DNA from: Aliidiomarina halalkaliphila
GTDB taxonomy: Bacteria > Pseudomonadota > Gammaproteobacteria > Enterobacterales > Alteromonadaceae
DNA length: 64,000 bases
Assembly: GCF_007096385.1 (NCBI RefSeq)
Contig: NZ_VJWL01000002.1
Span: 186,001-250,000, forward strand
Reading direction: 5' to 3'
The notes beneath the pieces are model-generated. The model was not told where the DNA came from, did no database searches, and saw only the letters and a program-made list of their open reading frames with translations. This document shows positions 54,582-63,172 of the stretch, in pieces. How positions within the stretch are numbered: the stretch's first letter is position 1; the number at the start of each line of letters is the position of its first letter. Made by a program: the position numbers and the translations under genes.

Positions 54582-56399
54582 ATGGAATCGACCACTGACG
54601 CTCAAAGCAATCACGCCCGAATTCATTTAGCGCGGGCGGAAAAATTCACATTGGTTACTGTGGGCATTCTGCAAGCGATTGCCTTGTATGTGGTGCTCAA
54701 AGGCATTGAGCATAACTGGCTACCGCTTTTGGTCAGCCAAGTAACGCTCATTACCCTAGTACTGATTGTACCCACGGTTTTTATGCTGTCGCTTCGAGTG
54801 TTGGCGGATCGGCTCTTCTGGCAACATATAGGATTATTAGTGCTGATCTTCGCGTCGCTTGCTTGGTACTCGGCACGGATCGTAACTTCCGACTACTTCC
54901 TGCCTGCAGATCACGTGCTGTCTGCCTTTGCCGTCGTGATGTTTTTGGTTGCCTTCGCCGCTGTACCGTTTTTGCAGTCGCGTTTGCAATGGCGCTCGTG
55001 GCGCATGGACTACCCTTCGCTGTTTAAAAATGCGTGGCAAAATACATTAACCCTCACGCTAGCGTTCTTTTTTATACTCATCAGTTGGGGCCTGCTGATG
55101 CTGTGGGCGGCATTGTTCCGCTTGATCAATATTTCCTTTTTCTTCGATTTGTTCACCGCTGAAGCGTTCGTTGCTGCTATGACTGGCTTCCTGTTTGGTA
55201 TGGGGATTCTCATTGGGCGTACCCAAGAGCACGCAATTCAAACCTCGCGCAAATTAATTTTTGCCCTCTGTACCGGTTTGCTGCCGGTTACCGCTTTTGT
55301 ATTACTAATCTTCTTAGCCACGTTGCCGTTCGTTGGATTCTCAGCCCTTTGGCACGGAACTAGCCATGTGAGTATGGCAGTGACCCTAAGTGTGCTGTTG
55401 GTGTTTCTGATTGTGCTCTTTAACGCAGTGTTTCAATTAGGCGACGAGGCGTTACCTTACTCGCGAATCCTGAATTGGTTGGTACGAGCGGCGCTCGCCC
55501 TAAGCCCTATACTCGGAGTTCTGGCAGTGGCTGCGGTTTGGGTACGCATTGGCGACTATGGTTGGACCGCAGAACGGTACTGGGCGTTCTTGGCGGTAGC
55601 TCTTCTTGCCTTATATAGCTTGGGCTACAGTGCGAGCTGCTGGTTACGCAAGAGTAACGGTTGGACATGGATTCCGCGCATTAATGTCGGGGTCGCCTTG
55701 CTGGGAATGTTGATTGCGACTTTGAGTTTTACGCCGGTGCTTAATCCGTATCCTTTGGCGGCGAATAGTCAGGCGGAACGTATGGTGTTGGAAGGACGTA
55801 CCGCCAACGAGATTGCCGATAAGCTCGAGTGGTTTAGGTTCAGCGCTGGGGTGTATGGTATTCGCGTTCTTGAAGATTGGGAGAAAAATGAGGAATACCA
55901 AGGAATTCATGATGAGATTGCCTTGATGTTGGCGCGAACTCACCGCTATATGAGACCTCGACGCCCGGAAATCGATGAGTTTGAGCTGTCGGTATTGATC
56001 AATCGCATTCAAGGCCCTGCGCCTGGCGATATGCTCGATGAACAGCTCACAGAGGAGATCGGTCGGCATCTGCTGAGTCAGCGTTGTTTGCAAACAGATG
56101 TGGAATGCATTGGTAATTGGTTGGATCTGATGCAAACGGAAGCGGGTGAAGCCATTCCTGAATCTGGCTATTTACTGTGTGTGCTGGATAAAACCGATAG
56201 AAACGTCGCCTGCTCTATTTTTGGCCACGAAGCGTCTGAAGGTGAAGCTTGGACCCATATGCACCAGTTTGTGTTTCATTACTCCGAAGAAATTAACCAG
56301 CAAATCAGAGATGGTGATGTAGTCACACGGATGCCTTGCGCGCGCGTTCTCTCTATTGGTGGGCAACACCGGGCCGTTACCAACTTTAGTTGTTATTGA
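54582..56399 (+). CDS. DUF4153 family multi-pass membrane protein
   Basis: A 605-residue protein with about eleven membrane helices in the first two thirds, then a periplasmic or cytoplasmic domain of some 200 residues. The membrane part (FTLVTVGILQAIALYVVLKGIEHNW, LTLTLAFFFILISWGLLMLWAALFRLI, GFSALWHGTSHVSMAVTLSVLLVFLIVLFNAVFQLGDEALPY, in parts) matches the DUF4153 pattern. Function is unknown. I set the start at ATG 54582, behind AAAGGA; the frame opens at a TTG, 54531. The gene is isolated between repeat elements. Confidence 0.82.
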   Translation: MESTTDAQSNHARIHLARAEKFTLVTVGILQAIALYVVLKGIEHNWLPLLVSQVTLITLVLIVPTVFMLSLRVLADRLFWQHIGLLVLIFASLAWYSARIVTSDYFLPADHVLSAFAVVMFLVAFAAVPFLQSRLQWRSWRMDYPSLFKNAWQNTLTLTLAFFFILISWGLLMLWAALFRLINISFFFDLFTAEAFVAAMTGFLFGMGILIGRTQEHAIQTSRKLIFALCTGLLPVTAFVLLIFLATLPFVGFSALWHGTSHVSMAVTLSVLLVFLIVLFNAVFQLGDEALPYSRILNWLVRAALALSPILGVLAVAAVWVRIGDYGWTAERYWAFLAVALLALYSLGYSASCWLRKSNGWTWIPRINVGVALLGMLIATLSFTPVLNPYPLAANSQAERMVLEGRTANEIADKLEWFRFSAGVYGIRVLEDWEKNEEYQGIHDEIALMLARTHRYMRPRRPEIDEFELSVLINRIQGPAPGDMLDEQLTEEIGRHLLSQRCLQTDVECIGNWLDLMQTEAGEAIPESGYLLCVLDKTDRNVACSIFGHEASEGEAWTHMHQFVFHYSEEINQQIRDGDVVTRMPCARVLSIGGQHRAVTNFSCY

Positions 56400-56405
56400 C
56401 ACAAG

Positions 56406-56437
56406 CCAACGCCGAAGTGGCCAACGCGGTGCGTTGG
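56406..56437. repeat. Third copy of the CCAACGC/GCGTTGG palindrome
   Basis: CCAACGCGGTGCGTTGG (56421-56437), with a partial CCAACGC at 56406-56412. It lies just after the DUF4153 stop and may act as a transcription-end hairpin between the convergent DUF4153 and hemN genes. Confidence 0.65.
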
Positions 56438-56472
56438 CTACTCAGCGCGAAAGATACAGCGGTGGTTCGGGG

Positions 56473-57894
56473 TTAAATCACTTTGGAGTAGCGGGTTTGG
56501 CCTTGTTGCAGGTATGCATCGAAGCAACTGCAAATACTGCGCACCCACAATCGGCCCGCTGGTGTTACTTGGATCGACTGAGATGTAAGGATAACGAGCT
56601 TATCGGTCACAAAGGGCGATAAGGCTTCTATGGCGTCGGCAAAATAATCGTGAAAACTGATCTGCCATCTGTGTTCAAAACTGGCGATATCTAGGCTGAA
56701 ATGACAAATCAATTGCATAATGAGAGCTGCGCGCACTTGGTCATCACGAGTGAGGCTGATCCCTTTCGTCACCGCAAGGGCTTGTTCACTGATCATTCGT
56801 TGGTAATCACCGACATCTTTTTCATGTTGCCAAATCACGCCGTTTACTTGGCTAATGGATGAAACCCCTAGGCCCAATAAACAATCGGAACCATGGGTGG
56901 TATAGCCTTGAAAATTCCGTTGCAGTCGGCCTTCGCGCTGCGCAATGGCAAGTTCATCGTCGGGGCGGGCAAAATGGTCCATACCAATAAACTGATAACC
57001 AGCACCGGTGAAGGTTTCAATACCTGCACGTAAGAGCGCTAATTTATCACTGGCGTTGGGTAAGGTGTGATCCTTGATTTTTCGTTGGGCAGGAAAGCGT
57101 GACGGCAAATGCGCATAGCTAAATAACGAAATACGATCGGGATTGAGTGTCAACACGCGCTCAAGGGTGTGCTGAAAGGATTCCAGATTTTGATGGGGCA
57201 ATCCGTAGACTAAATCCAAATTGATCGAATCGAATCCAAGTTCCCGCGACGCATCCACCAGGTTGCGTACGAGGGTTTCATCTTGAATGCGATTAATGGC
57301 AATTTGCACATCCTGGTCGAAATCTTGTACGCCATAGCTAACGCGATTGAAGCCGAGTTCGCGAATATGCGAGAGCTTTGCCAAAGTGCATTCCCGCGGA
57401 TCGATTTCAATACTGACTTCATCACACTGTGTCGGCTCAAAATCGAAATGCTCACTGAGAGCATGAAATAAGCGGGTAAACTGGGCTTCAGACAAAAATG
57501 TAGGTGTACCGCCACCTAAGTGCAGCGCCTGAATTTTTCGATGGCTGACGAAAGGGCTATAGAGTTTCATCTCGTCGATAAGGGCATCAAGATAGGTATC
57601 GGCCTTGTGTTGATGCCGGGTGATCACCTTGTTGCAACCGCAGTAGTAACATAGGGAATGGCAAAACGGGATGTGGATATACAAACTCAATGGCTGTGCG
57701 CTTTCTCCAAGAGCAGAAGTTGCCTGATTCACCGAGAAATCAGGGGACAATGCCAAGGCGGTCGGATAGGATGTGTAGCGCGGGCCATGAATGTTGTAGC
57801 GCTGAATCAACTCCTGATCCCACGTAGGAACGGCAAGGGCTTCAGTATGTCCTTGAGTAGCAGGAGAAGATGATAACAACATAAGGATATCCAC
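56473..57894 (-). CDS. hemN: Oxygen-independent coproporphyrinogen III oxidase HemN
   Basis: HemN is a radical SAM enzyme for haem synthesis without oxygen. The 473 residues follow the E. coli protein closely: IQRYNIHGPRYTSYPTAL at the start, the 4Fe-4S motif CxxxCxxC as C78, C82 and C85 in HIPFCHSLCYYCGCNK, LHLGGGTPTFLS, SIEIDPRECTL, FNRVSYGVQDF and FIGMDHFARPDDELAIAQREG. A candidate FNR/ANR box lies 50-63 bases upstream, fitting activation at low oxygen. It is convergent with the DUF4153 gene. Confidence 0.96.
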   Translation of the reverse strand: MDILMLLSSSPATQGHTEALAVPTWDQELIQRYNIHGPRYTSYPTALALSPDFSVNQATSALGESAQPLSLYIHIPFCHSLCYYCGCNKVITRHQHKADTYLDALIDEMKLYSPFVSHRKIQALHLGGGTPTFLSEAQFTRLFHALSEHFDFEPTQCDEVSIEIDPRECTLAKLSHIRELGFNRVSYGVQDFDQDVQIAINRIQDETLVRNLVDASRELGFDSINLDLVYGLPHQNLESFQHTLERVLTLNPDRISLFSYAHLPSRFPAQRKIKDHTLPNASDKLALLRAGIETFTGAGYQFIGMDHFARPDDELAIAQREGRLQRNFQGYTTHGSDCLLGLGVSSISQVNGVIWQHEKDVGDYQRMISEQALAVTKGISLTRDDQVRAALIMQLICHFSLDIASFEHRWQISFHDYFADAIEALSPFVTDKLVILTSQSIQVTPAGRLWVRSICSCFDAYLQQGQTRYSKVI

Positions 57895-57943
57895 GCTTTT
57901 TGAGTGTGAAGTCGTAGCATACTCAGAAGCGGACTTAGAAACT

Positions 57944-57957
57944 TTGATCTGTCACAA
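57944..57957 (-). promoter_or_regulatory. Candidate FNR/ANR site of hemN
   Basis: Minus strand: TTGTG-ACAG-ATCAA, eight of ten matches to TTGAT-N4-ATCAA. A TATGCT -10 element at 57921-57916 would place the start near 57909, so the box centre falls at about -41.5, the usual activating position. Confidence 0.5.
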
Positions 57958-58053
57958 TGCTTGTGCCTAAAGAATGATCGAAAGTGTAGTGGCAGACTAA
58001 ACCCGAGCCCTTGATTGAGATTGTTGAGAATAACGATAAAAAAGAGAGAGATT

Positions 58054-58425
58054 ATGGAACACTATATAACCTTCAAGATGATTCATATGTTAACCGCGTA
58101 CCTTACGGGGTTATTTTTGCTCGTGCGATTGGGTCTAGATGCGGCCGGCAAGCCAGGCTGGCGCAGCACACCATTACGGTGGATTCCGCATGTAAACGAC
58201 ACCATTTTACTGGTCATGGCCATCTCACTGGTGGTGATTGGCGGCTGGAATATTCTTGGTCAGCATTGGCTACTATTGAAGATCCTGTTGCTGGTGGGTT
58301 ACATCGTCGCAGGCGTGTTTGCCATTAAGCCAAAATTCGCAACCCGTACACGTATTATTGCCGCGATACTGGCTTTTGTGCAGCTGTTGGCGATTTTCCA
58401 TCTAGCCATGGCGAAGCCTTTTTAA
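58054..58425 (+). CDS. SirB2-like membrane protein
   Basis: A 123-residue membrane protein with four helices, resembling SirB2. Visible marks: YITFKMIHMLTAYLTGLFLLVRL, PLRWIPHVNDTILLVMAISLVVI and LLKILLLVGYIVAGVFAIKPKFATRTR, with conserved His residues in helices 1 and 2. The role of the family is not clear. I take ATG 58054 as start because the earlier open frame (58015) has no ribosome-binding site. It diverges from hemN. Confidence 0.83.
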   Translation: MEHYITFKMIHMLTAYLTGLFLLVRLGLDAAGKPGWRSTPLRWIPHVNDTILLVMAISLVVIGGWNILGQHWLLLKILLLVGYIVAGVFAIKPKFATRTRIIAAILAFVQLLAIFHLAMAKPF

Positions 58426-58455
58426 ACGAACCTCAACGATGAGTGCCTGTGGGTT

Positions 58456-60036
58456 TTAGCGCAGGCGCTCAATCAGCGCTTCTGTGAGTTTTTGCGTCCA
58501 GGCGTAAATGCTCATTTGGGGATTGGCGCCGATACTACTGGGAAATATGGAGCCATCAAAAATGTAGAGGTTGTGCAATTGATGGTGTCGCCCACTGGGG
58601 TCCACCACGCCATCTTCAGGGCGTTGGCTCATGCCACAACCGCCCATCACATGAGCGCTGGATAAGCGTACATCAAAAATACGCATGGGTAATTGCTGCA
58701 GATGGGTTTCATATTCAGCCAACGATGTGCAAGCCTGGCCTAACGCATGTACCGGCATTACGCTGCGCGCACCCGCTGCGAATTGAACCTTCGCCATACG
58801 CAAAAATGCTTGCTTGCAGGTGGCCCAAAGATGCGCTCTTAGAGGGTAGTCGAGCACCGCATCACCATTTTTGCGTAATTCGACCTGCCCGCCCGGATCA
58901 TCTTGGTGAAAACCATCCCGCATCAATGCCAGCATCAGATTTGAGTTTGCGAGCTGTTGCATACGCTGATGGTGCTGTTCACCAAATTCTCCCATTAGCG
59001 CAGACACAATGCTCGGCTGCATCGGTGCCACTTCGATCTTAAAACCGAGCTCCGGCCCATCGGGAATAGCGTTAAACTCATCCGAGTAAATCGACTGAGG
59101 CGCCCCGTAAAATCCATCAATGGCGTGATCAAAGACGGCCATATTCATACACACGGGGTGCAAAAAGGTGCGACGCCCAAGCGTGCGATGTGGATTGGGA
59201 ACCTGTGAGCGAAGTAACACCCCCGGGCTATTGATAGCCCCCCCTGCTAGGATCACGAGCGGAGCGTTGATGTGAATGACATCGCCTTGCGTATCGTGCA
59301 AATGGCTGTCCATGGGTTGGCAAATCACCCCAGTGACACGGTCGTTGTCCCAGACTAGTTGTTGCACACGCGTACTATGAATGAGCTGGGCACCGTGATC
59401 GAGCGCTTCTGGAATCGACGTCACTAACATCGACTGTTTGGCATTCGTGGGGCAGCCGGTTCCGCAATAGCCTAGATTCCAGCAGCCCTGTACATTGCGG
59501 GGTATCACATCCCATTGCCATCCGAGCCGGTCACATCCGCGCTGAATCACCGCATTATTTTCATTGGGGGAGGCGGCCCAGCGTTCGATATGCAGGCGTT
59601 GCTCGATGCGTTCGAAATACGGTCGCAGTAGGTCTTCTTGCGCATCGGCGATACCAAAGTGTGTGCGCCAATAGGAGAGCGTTGATGCAGGTGTGCGAAA
59701 GCTACTGGTCCAGTTCACGGTGGTAGTGCCGCCCACGGTTCGGCCTTGCAAAATGCTAATGCCGCCGTCTTTGCTCGTGCGCAAGGCGCCTTCTTGGTAA
59801 AGCTCCGCATACGCCTTCAGCTCATCATTGTGAAAGTCTTTGGCGGTTTTTAGCGAGCCTTCTTCGAGAATTAGAACCCGCTTACCGAATTTGGCGAGAG
59901 CCGCTGCTGCCGTTGCGCCGCCAGCGCCTGAGCCAATGATAATTACATCGGGCGATGACATCACTTGTGTGGATGAACGAGCATCGATGATGTTCCAGCC
60001 GCGGTCCATGCCGAGTGTGTACACGTCTTTATTCAT
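58456..60036 (-). CDS. GMC family oxidoreductase
   Basis: A 526-residue flavoprotein of the GMC (glucose-methanol-choline) group. The FAD-binding fold DVIIIGSGAGGATAAAALAKFGKRVLILEEG is near residue 30, followed by TVGGTTTVNWTSSFRTP. The C-terminal end has MGGCGMSQRPEDGVVDPSGRHHQLHNLYIFDGSIFPSSIGANPQMSIYAW (in parts), the active-site region. Such enzymes near aldehyde dehydrogenases oxidise long-chain or cyclic alcohols; the substrate here is inferred. The start at 60036 overlaps the upstream stop in ATGA, so the frame extension to 60135 is not used. It is the last gene of a four-gene operon. Confidence 0.9.
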   Translation of the reverse strand: MNKDVYTLGMDRGWNIIDARSSTQVMSSPDVIIIGSGAGGATAAAALAKFGKRVLILEEGSLKTAKDFHNDELKAYAELYQEGALRTSKDGGISILQGRTVGGTTTVNWTSSFRTPASTLSYWRTHFGIADAQEDLLRPYFERIEQRLHIERWAASPNENNAVIQRGCDRLGWQWDVIPRNVQGCWNLGYCGTGCPTNAKQSMLVTSIPEALDHGAQLIHSTRVQQLVWDNDRVTGVICQPMDSHLHDTQGDVIHINAPLVILAGGAINSPGVLLRSQVPNPHRTLGRRTFLHPVCMNMAVFDHAIDGFYGAPQSIYSDEFNAIPDGPELGFKIEVAPMQPSIVSALMGEFGEQHHQRMQQLANSNLMLALMRDGFHQDDPGGQVELRKNGDAVLDYPLRAHLWATCKQAFLRMAKVQFAAGARSVMPVHALGQACTSLAEYETHLQQLPMRIFDVRLSSAHVMGGCGMSQRPEDGVVDPSGRHHQLHNLYIFDGSIFPSSIGANPQMSIYAWTQKLTEALIERLR

Positions 60037-60554
60037 TGTTCCCAAAGCCTCTGTAGGAATTCCGGAGGGCCAGGGTAGCCTACGGCATGCCATGCCTGAG
60101 GAACGCCATACCACGCCATTTGGCAGAGCTGACAAATGCCTTGGTAGCCTTGTCGGTAAAGGCTGATCCGACTATGTTGCCAACGTTGTAGAAAGGCAGA
60201 CGCTTGCTCAACTGAAATCTGTCGCCAACCGCTCCAGACGCCGGTGACAGGGCCGCGGGTGAGAGCAAAGGTTGCGAGGTCACAGAGATCGTAAACTTCC
60301 TTACGCATAGCGGGGCTGCTGGCGGTGAGCATCCGGTCCAAACTGGCTAAGGCAGTGTCCATATGAAAATGCGGATGCGGGCCCACGACTGCCGGGAAGA
60401 GGGCGCTAAAAAACAATAGGTCTTGTGCGCGTAACACCTGATAGCCGCTAGCTGAGGTGCGGCGAGAACGTTGGAAAAAGCGCGCGGTGCCGCCCACGGA
60501 AACCAGCACGATGGTGGCGCCCAGAGAGAGTTTAAGAAATGAGCGGCGATTCAT
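60033..60554 (-). CDS. Small Tat-signal-like protein coupled to GMC oxidoreductase
   Basis: A 173-residue protein. The N-terminus NRRSFLKLSLGATIVLVSVGG looks like a twin-arginine signal, though the RRxFLK motif is close to the start. The rest resembles gluconate 2-dehydrogenase subunit 3-type proteins, with FFSALFPAVVG and SLDRMLTASSPAMRKEVYDLCDLATFAL. A C-x2-C pair (CQLCQ) lies near the C-terminus. It probably acts as a partner or maturation factor for the flavoprotein encoded immediately downstream, whose start overlaps its stop in ATGA. The signal may instead be a membrane anchor. Confidence 0.76.
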   Translation of the reverse strand: MNRRSFLKLSLGATIVLVSVGGTARFFQRSRRTSASGYQVLRAQDLLFFSALFPAVVGPHPHFHMDTALASLDRMLTASSPAMRKEVYDLCDLATFALTRGPVTGVWSGWRQISVEQASAFLQRWQHSRISLYRQGYQGICQLCQMAWYGVPQAWHAVGYPGPPEFLQRLWEQ

Positions 60555-60564
60555 AATGCACCTG

Positions 60565-61974
60565 TTAACGAATAAACAATCGATAGATAAGGCGCAGCAG
60601 TTTGCCGCCGTAGGGCGGATAAATCAGCTTGGCGCTGTTGAGTTTGCCTTTGGTTAAAATACTACGTGCTTGGCTAAAGGTAAGAAAACCCTCGTGGCCA
60701 TGATAATGCCCCATCCCCGATTGACCAACTCCGCCAAATGGCAAGTCATCTTGGGCAACGTGGAATACGGTATCGTTGATACAGACACCCCCGGATCGGG
60801 AATGCTCAAGCACATAGCGTTGCTCGCTTTCCTGAAAACCAAAGTAATACAGCGCGAGGGGACGACCCCCTTGATTGACCTGTGCCACTGCATCCTTGAT
60901 GTGTGCATAGGGTTTGATCGGCAGGATAGGCCCAAAAATTTCTTCGTGATAAATGCGCAGATCAGGGCCACCGCCCATCACGATGGTGGGCGGAATCACA
61001 CGGCTATTAGCGAAGGATTCATTGCCGGGATTACATTGAATTACCGTCGCACCACCTGTACGAGCGTCGTCGAGAAGCTCGGTTAAGCGCTGATATTGAC
61101 GATCATTGATGATTTGCGTGTAGTCAGGGTTATGCCCAAAGGAAGGATACATTCGTTCCCACGCTGCTTTAATAAGTGCCCCGTAGGCGTCTACTTCATC
61201 GGCTGGGCACAATACATAATCTGGAGCTACGCAGGTTTGCCCAGCATTCAATGCCTTGCCAAAGGCAATGCGTTCCGCGGCTTCGGCTCGTTCGGATGCA
61301 CCCTGTAGCGATCCAATAATGGCCGGGGATTTGCCGCCAAGCTCCAATGTAACCGGTGTTAGATTTTTTGCGGCGGCGGCCATGACATGGCGTCCGATTT
61401 CGGTACCGCCGGTAAAGAGCAAATGATCAAAGGGTAACTCAGCGAACGCCTTACCCACGTCAGGTCCTCCAGTCACCACGGTAACATGGTCTTCCCGAAA
61501 AACATGCGCAATCAGCGTTTGCAGCGCCGTGGCCGTAGCAGGGGTATATTCGCTCATCTTAATCAGCACCCGATTACCTGCTGCCAAGGCCGCCGTAAGT
61601 GGGCCGATCGCTAAATAGAGTGGGTAATTCCAAGGCACAATAATACCAACCACCCCTAATGGCTGATATTCAACGCGTGCTTTAGCCGGTTGAAAGGCAA
61701 GGCCAACGGAGCGACGAGACGGGCGCATCCAGCGTTTAATTCGTTTTTTTGCGTACTTAATGCCTTCAAGCGACGGTAATAGCTCGGCGAGGCGGGTTTC
61801 GTCTTCACTGCGTTTACCAAAGTCGTCGTTGATGGCTTGTACAAAATCTTCCTGTTGTTGCAGAAGTGCTTTCTCTAACCGCTCTAAATGTGCGATGCGC
61901 GCGCTGGCGGGTGGCACGGGTTGATCGTGGTACGCGCGCTGACATGCCTGAAAAAGTGCGGTTAATACATTCAT
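60565..61974 (-). CDS. Coniferyl-aldehyde-dehydrogenase-like aldehyde dehydrogenase
   Basis: A 469-residue NAD(P)-dependent aldehyde dehydrogenase. Motifs: GVVGIIVPWNYPLYLAIGPLTAALAAGN near the middle of the N-terminal half, FTGGTEIGRHVM, the catalytic Glu in VTLELGGKSPAII and the Cys in NAGQTCVAPDYVL. The closest group is coniferyl aldehyde dehydrogenase (CalB), which also includes fatty aldehyde enzymes. The start at ATG 61974 overlaps the SDR stop; the longer frame to 62058 is not used. It probably oxidises the aldehyde made by the GMC or SDR enzymes of the same operon. Confidence 0.9.
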   Translation of the reverse strand: MNVLTALFQACQRAYHDQPVPPASARIAHLERLEKALLQQQEDFVQAINDDFGKRSEDETRLAELLPSLEGIKYAKKRIKRWMRPSRRSVGLAFQPAKARVEYQPLGVVGIIVPWNYPLYLAIGPLTAALAAGNRVLIKMSEYTPATATALQTLIAHVFREDHVTVVTGGPDVGKAFAELPFDHLLFTGGTEIGRHVMAAAAKNLTPVTLELGGKSPAIIGSLQGASERAEAAERIAFGKALNAGQTCVAPDYVLCPADEVDAYGALIKAAWERMYPSFGHNPDYTQIINDRQYQRLTELLDDARTGGATVIQCNPGNESFANSRVIPPTIVMGGGPDLRIYHEEIFGPILPIKPYAHIKDAVAQVNQGGRPLALYYFGFQESEQRYVLEHSRSGGVCINDTVFHVAQDDLPFGGVGQSGMGHYHGHEGFLTFSQARSILTKGKLNSAKLIYPPYGGKLLRLIYRLFIR

Positions 61975-62798
61975 GCTGATTTGCCTCGAAGCTTTGCTGT
62001 TTGTTTTTGCATCATGCGCGCATACCAACGCCGGGGCAACCAGGTTTTCAAGCGCCAAATACGGCGGGCATTGGCATGGGGAATCACATAAAACTGACGT
62101 TTTTCAATGGCTTTTGCCACGACTTGGGCGATATCATCTGCGCTTAATGTGCTCTTGCTCATCAGCTTATCAAGGGTTTTATCCATGCCCGGAACAGTAC
62201 TGCGCATGGTAGCCCCTAAGTTGGTGCGAAAAAACGATGGGCACACCACACTCACACCAATGTTGTGCGGGGCAAGTTCATGCTGAAGGGTTTCCGAGAT
62301 GGAAACAACGGCAGCTTTAGTGGCATTGTAAGCCGCCATGTTGGGAACATCGAGTAAACCGGCCATAGACGCGATATTAACGATATAACCTGAACCTTGG
62401 TGCTTGAATAACGGTACCGCATGTTTGCAGCCACGGACCACGCCAAACACATTGATATCGGTAATCCATTGCCAATCTTGCATATCCACTGTATCAATGG
62501 CGCCGACTTGGGCCACACCAGCGTTATTGACGATCACATCCAGCCCATCCCAATCGCGCTTAAGCACAGCCATGGCTTTCGCCAAGTCGCTTTCTTGGGT
62601 CACATTACAATGCAGGTAACGGGCTTCAGTTTTGGGGTTGAGTTTGCCTAACTCGGTTGCGGCGAGGTGGCCTTGTTCATCGGAAATATCGCCGATGGCC
62701 ACGCGCCATCCCTGTTTGGCATAATGGGTAGCCAGTGCAAATCCAAAGCCACTGGCGCCACCGGTAATAAAAATTCGTTGCGGTGAAGTTGATGTCAT
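61971..62798 (-). CDS. Short-chain dehydrogenase/reductase
   Basis: A 275-residue SDR. Cofactor motif FITGGASGFGFALATHYAKQG, NNAG motif in LDVIVNNAGVAQVG, catalytic Ser in YIVNIASMAGLLDVPNMAAYNATKAAV with Y and K (YNATK). A basic C-terminal tail (RRIWRLKTWLPRRWYARMMQKQTAK) may bind the membrane. The substrate is probably an alcohol or ketone of lipid type, by analogy with the neighbouring genes. The start at 62798 has a nearby GAGAG; ATG 62813 is also possible. It is the first gene of the operon, and overlaps the aldehyde dehydrogenase gene in ATGA. Confidence 0.87.
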   Translation of the reverse strand: MTSTSPQRIFITGGASGFGFALATHYAKQGWRVAIGDISDEQGHLAATELGKLNPKTEARYLHCNVTQESDLAKAMAVLKRDWDGLDVIVNNAGVAQVGAIDTVDMQDWQWITDINVFGVVRGCKHAVPLFKHQGSGYIVNIASMAGLLDVPNMAAYNATKAAVVSISETLQHELAPHNIGVSVVCPSFFRTNLGATMRSTVPGMDKTLDKLMSKSTLSADDIAQVVAKAIEKRQFYVIPHANARRIWRLKTWLPRRWYARMMQKQTAKLRGKSA

Positions 62799-62892
62799 GA
62801 CGCTCTCTTTCATGCTGTGCTTCTACAAAATATCTCAACAGGGTGTTGCTTTGTGATGTTGAGAAGAATGAATTAAACAACTGTTTGAAAGC

Positions 62893-63006
62893 CTAGCGCA
62901 TATATGGTCGCCAGTCACCATGATTGATTTGTAGGAAAAATTGACCATCGATTTCCATCATAATAACCCGATCATTCTCAAGTACTGGGCGTTGCTCTGG
63001 AATCAT
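62893..63006 (-). other. Possible small ORF or decayed gene fragment
   Basis: Minus-strand frame giving a 37-residue peptide, MIPEQRPVLENDRVIMMEI followed by DGQFFLQINHGDWRPYMR. Its composition looks protein-like rather than random. Just upstream, another frame (ending LTDLHNVVAVATTRIEWLK) stops in an ATGA overlap with its start. Together they could be a frameshifted remnant. No ribosome-binding site is evident. Otherwise the 62814-63172 interval holds only the leader of the next gene. Confidence 0.25.
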
Positions 63007-63172
63007 TTGAGCCACTCGATTCGGGTCGTAGCTACCGCCACAACGTTATGTAGATCGGTGAGTGTGATTGAATTTGCGACTAACGCATCATTACTTTCAA
63101 CGCAATATCAAAGGCATCCGCTACACTAAGTGTCGTATGTAACACAAGGTTACAGTAGCGGAGGACGCAATC

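Noticed and set aside
60037-60135. N-terminal extension of the GMC oxidoreductase
   Set aside because: Those codons overlap the upstream Tat-type gene, and the FAD-binding fold is placed normally with the start at 60036.
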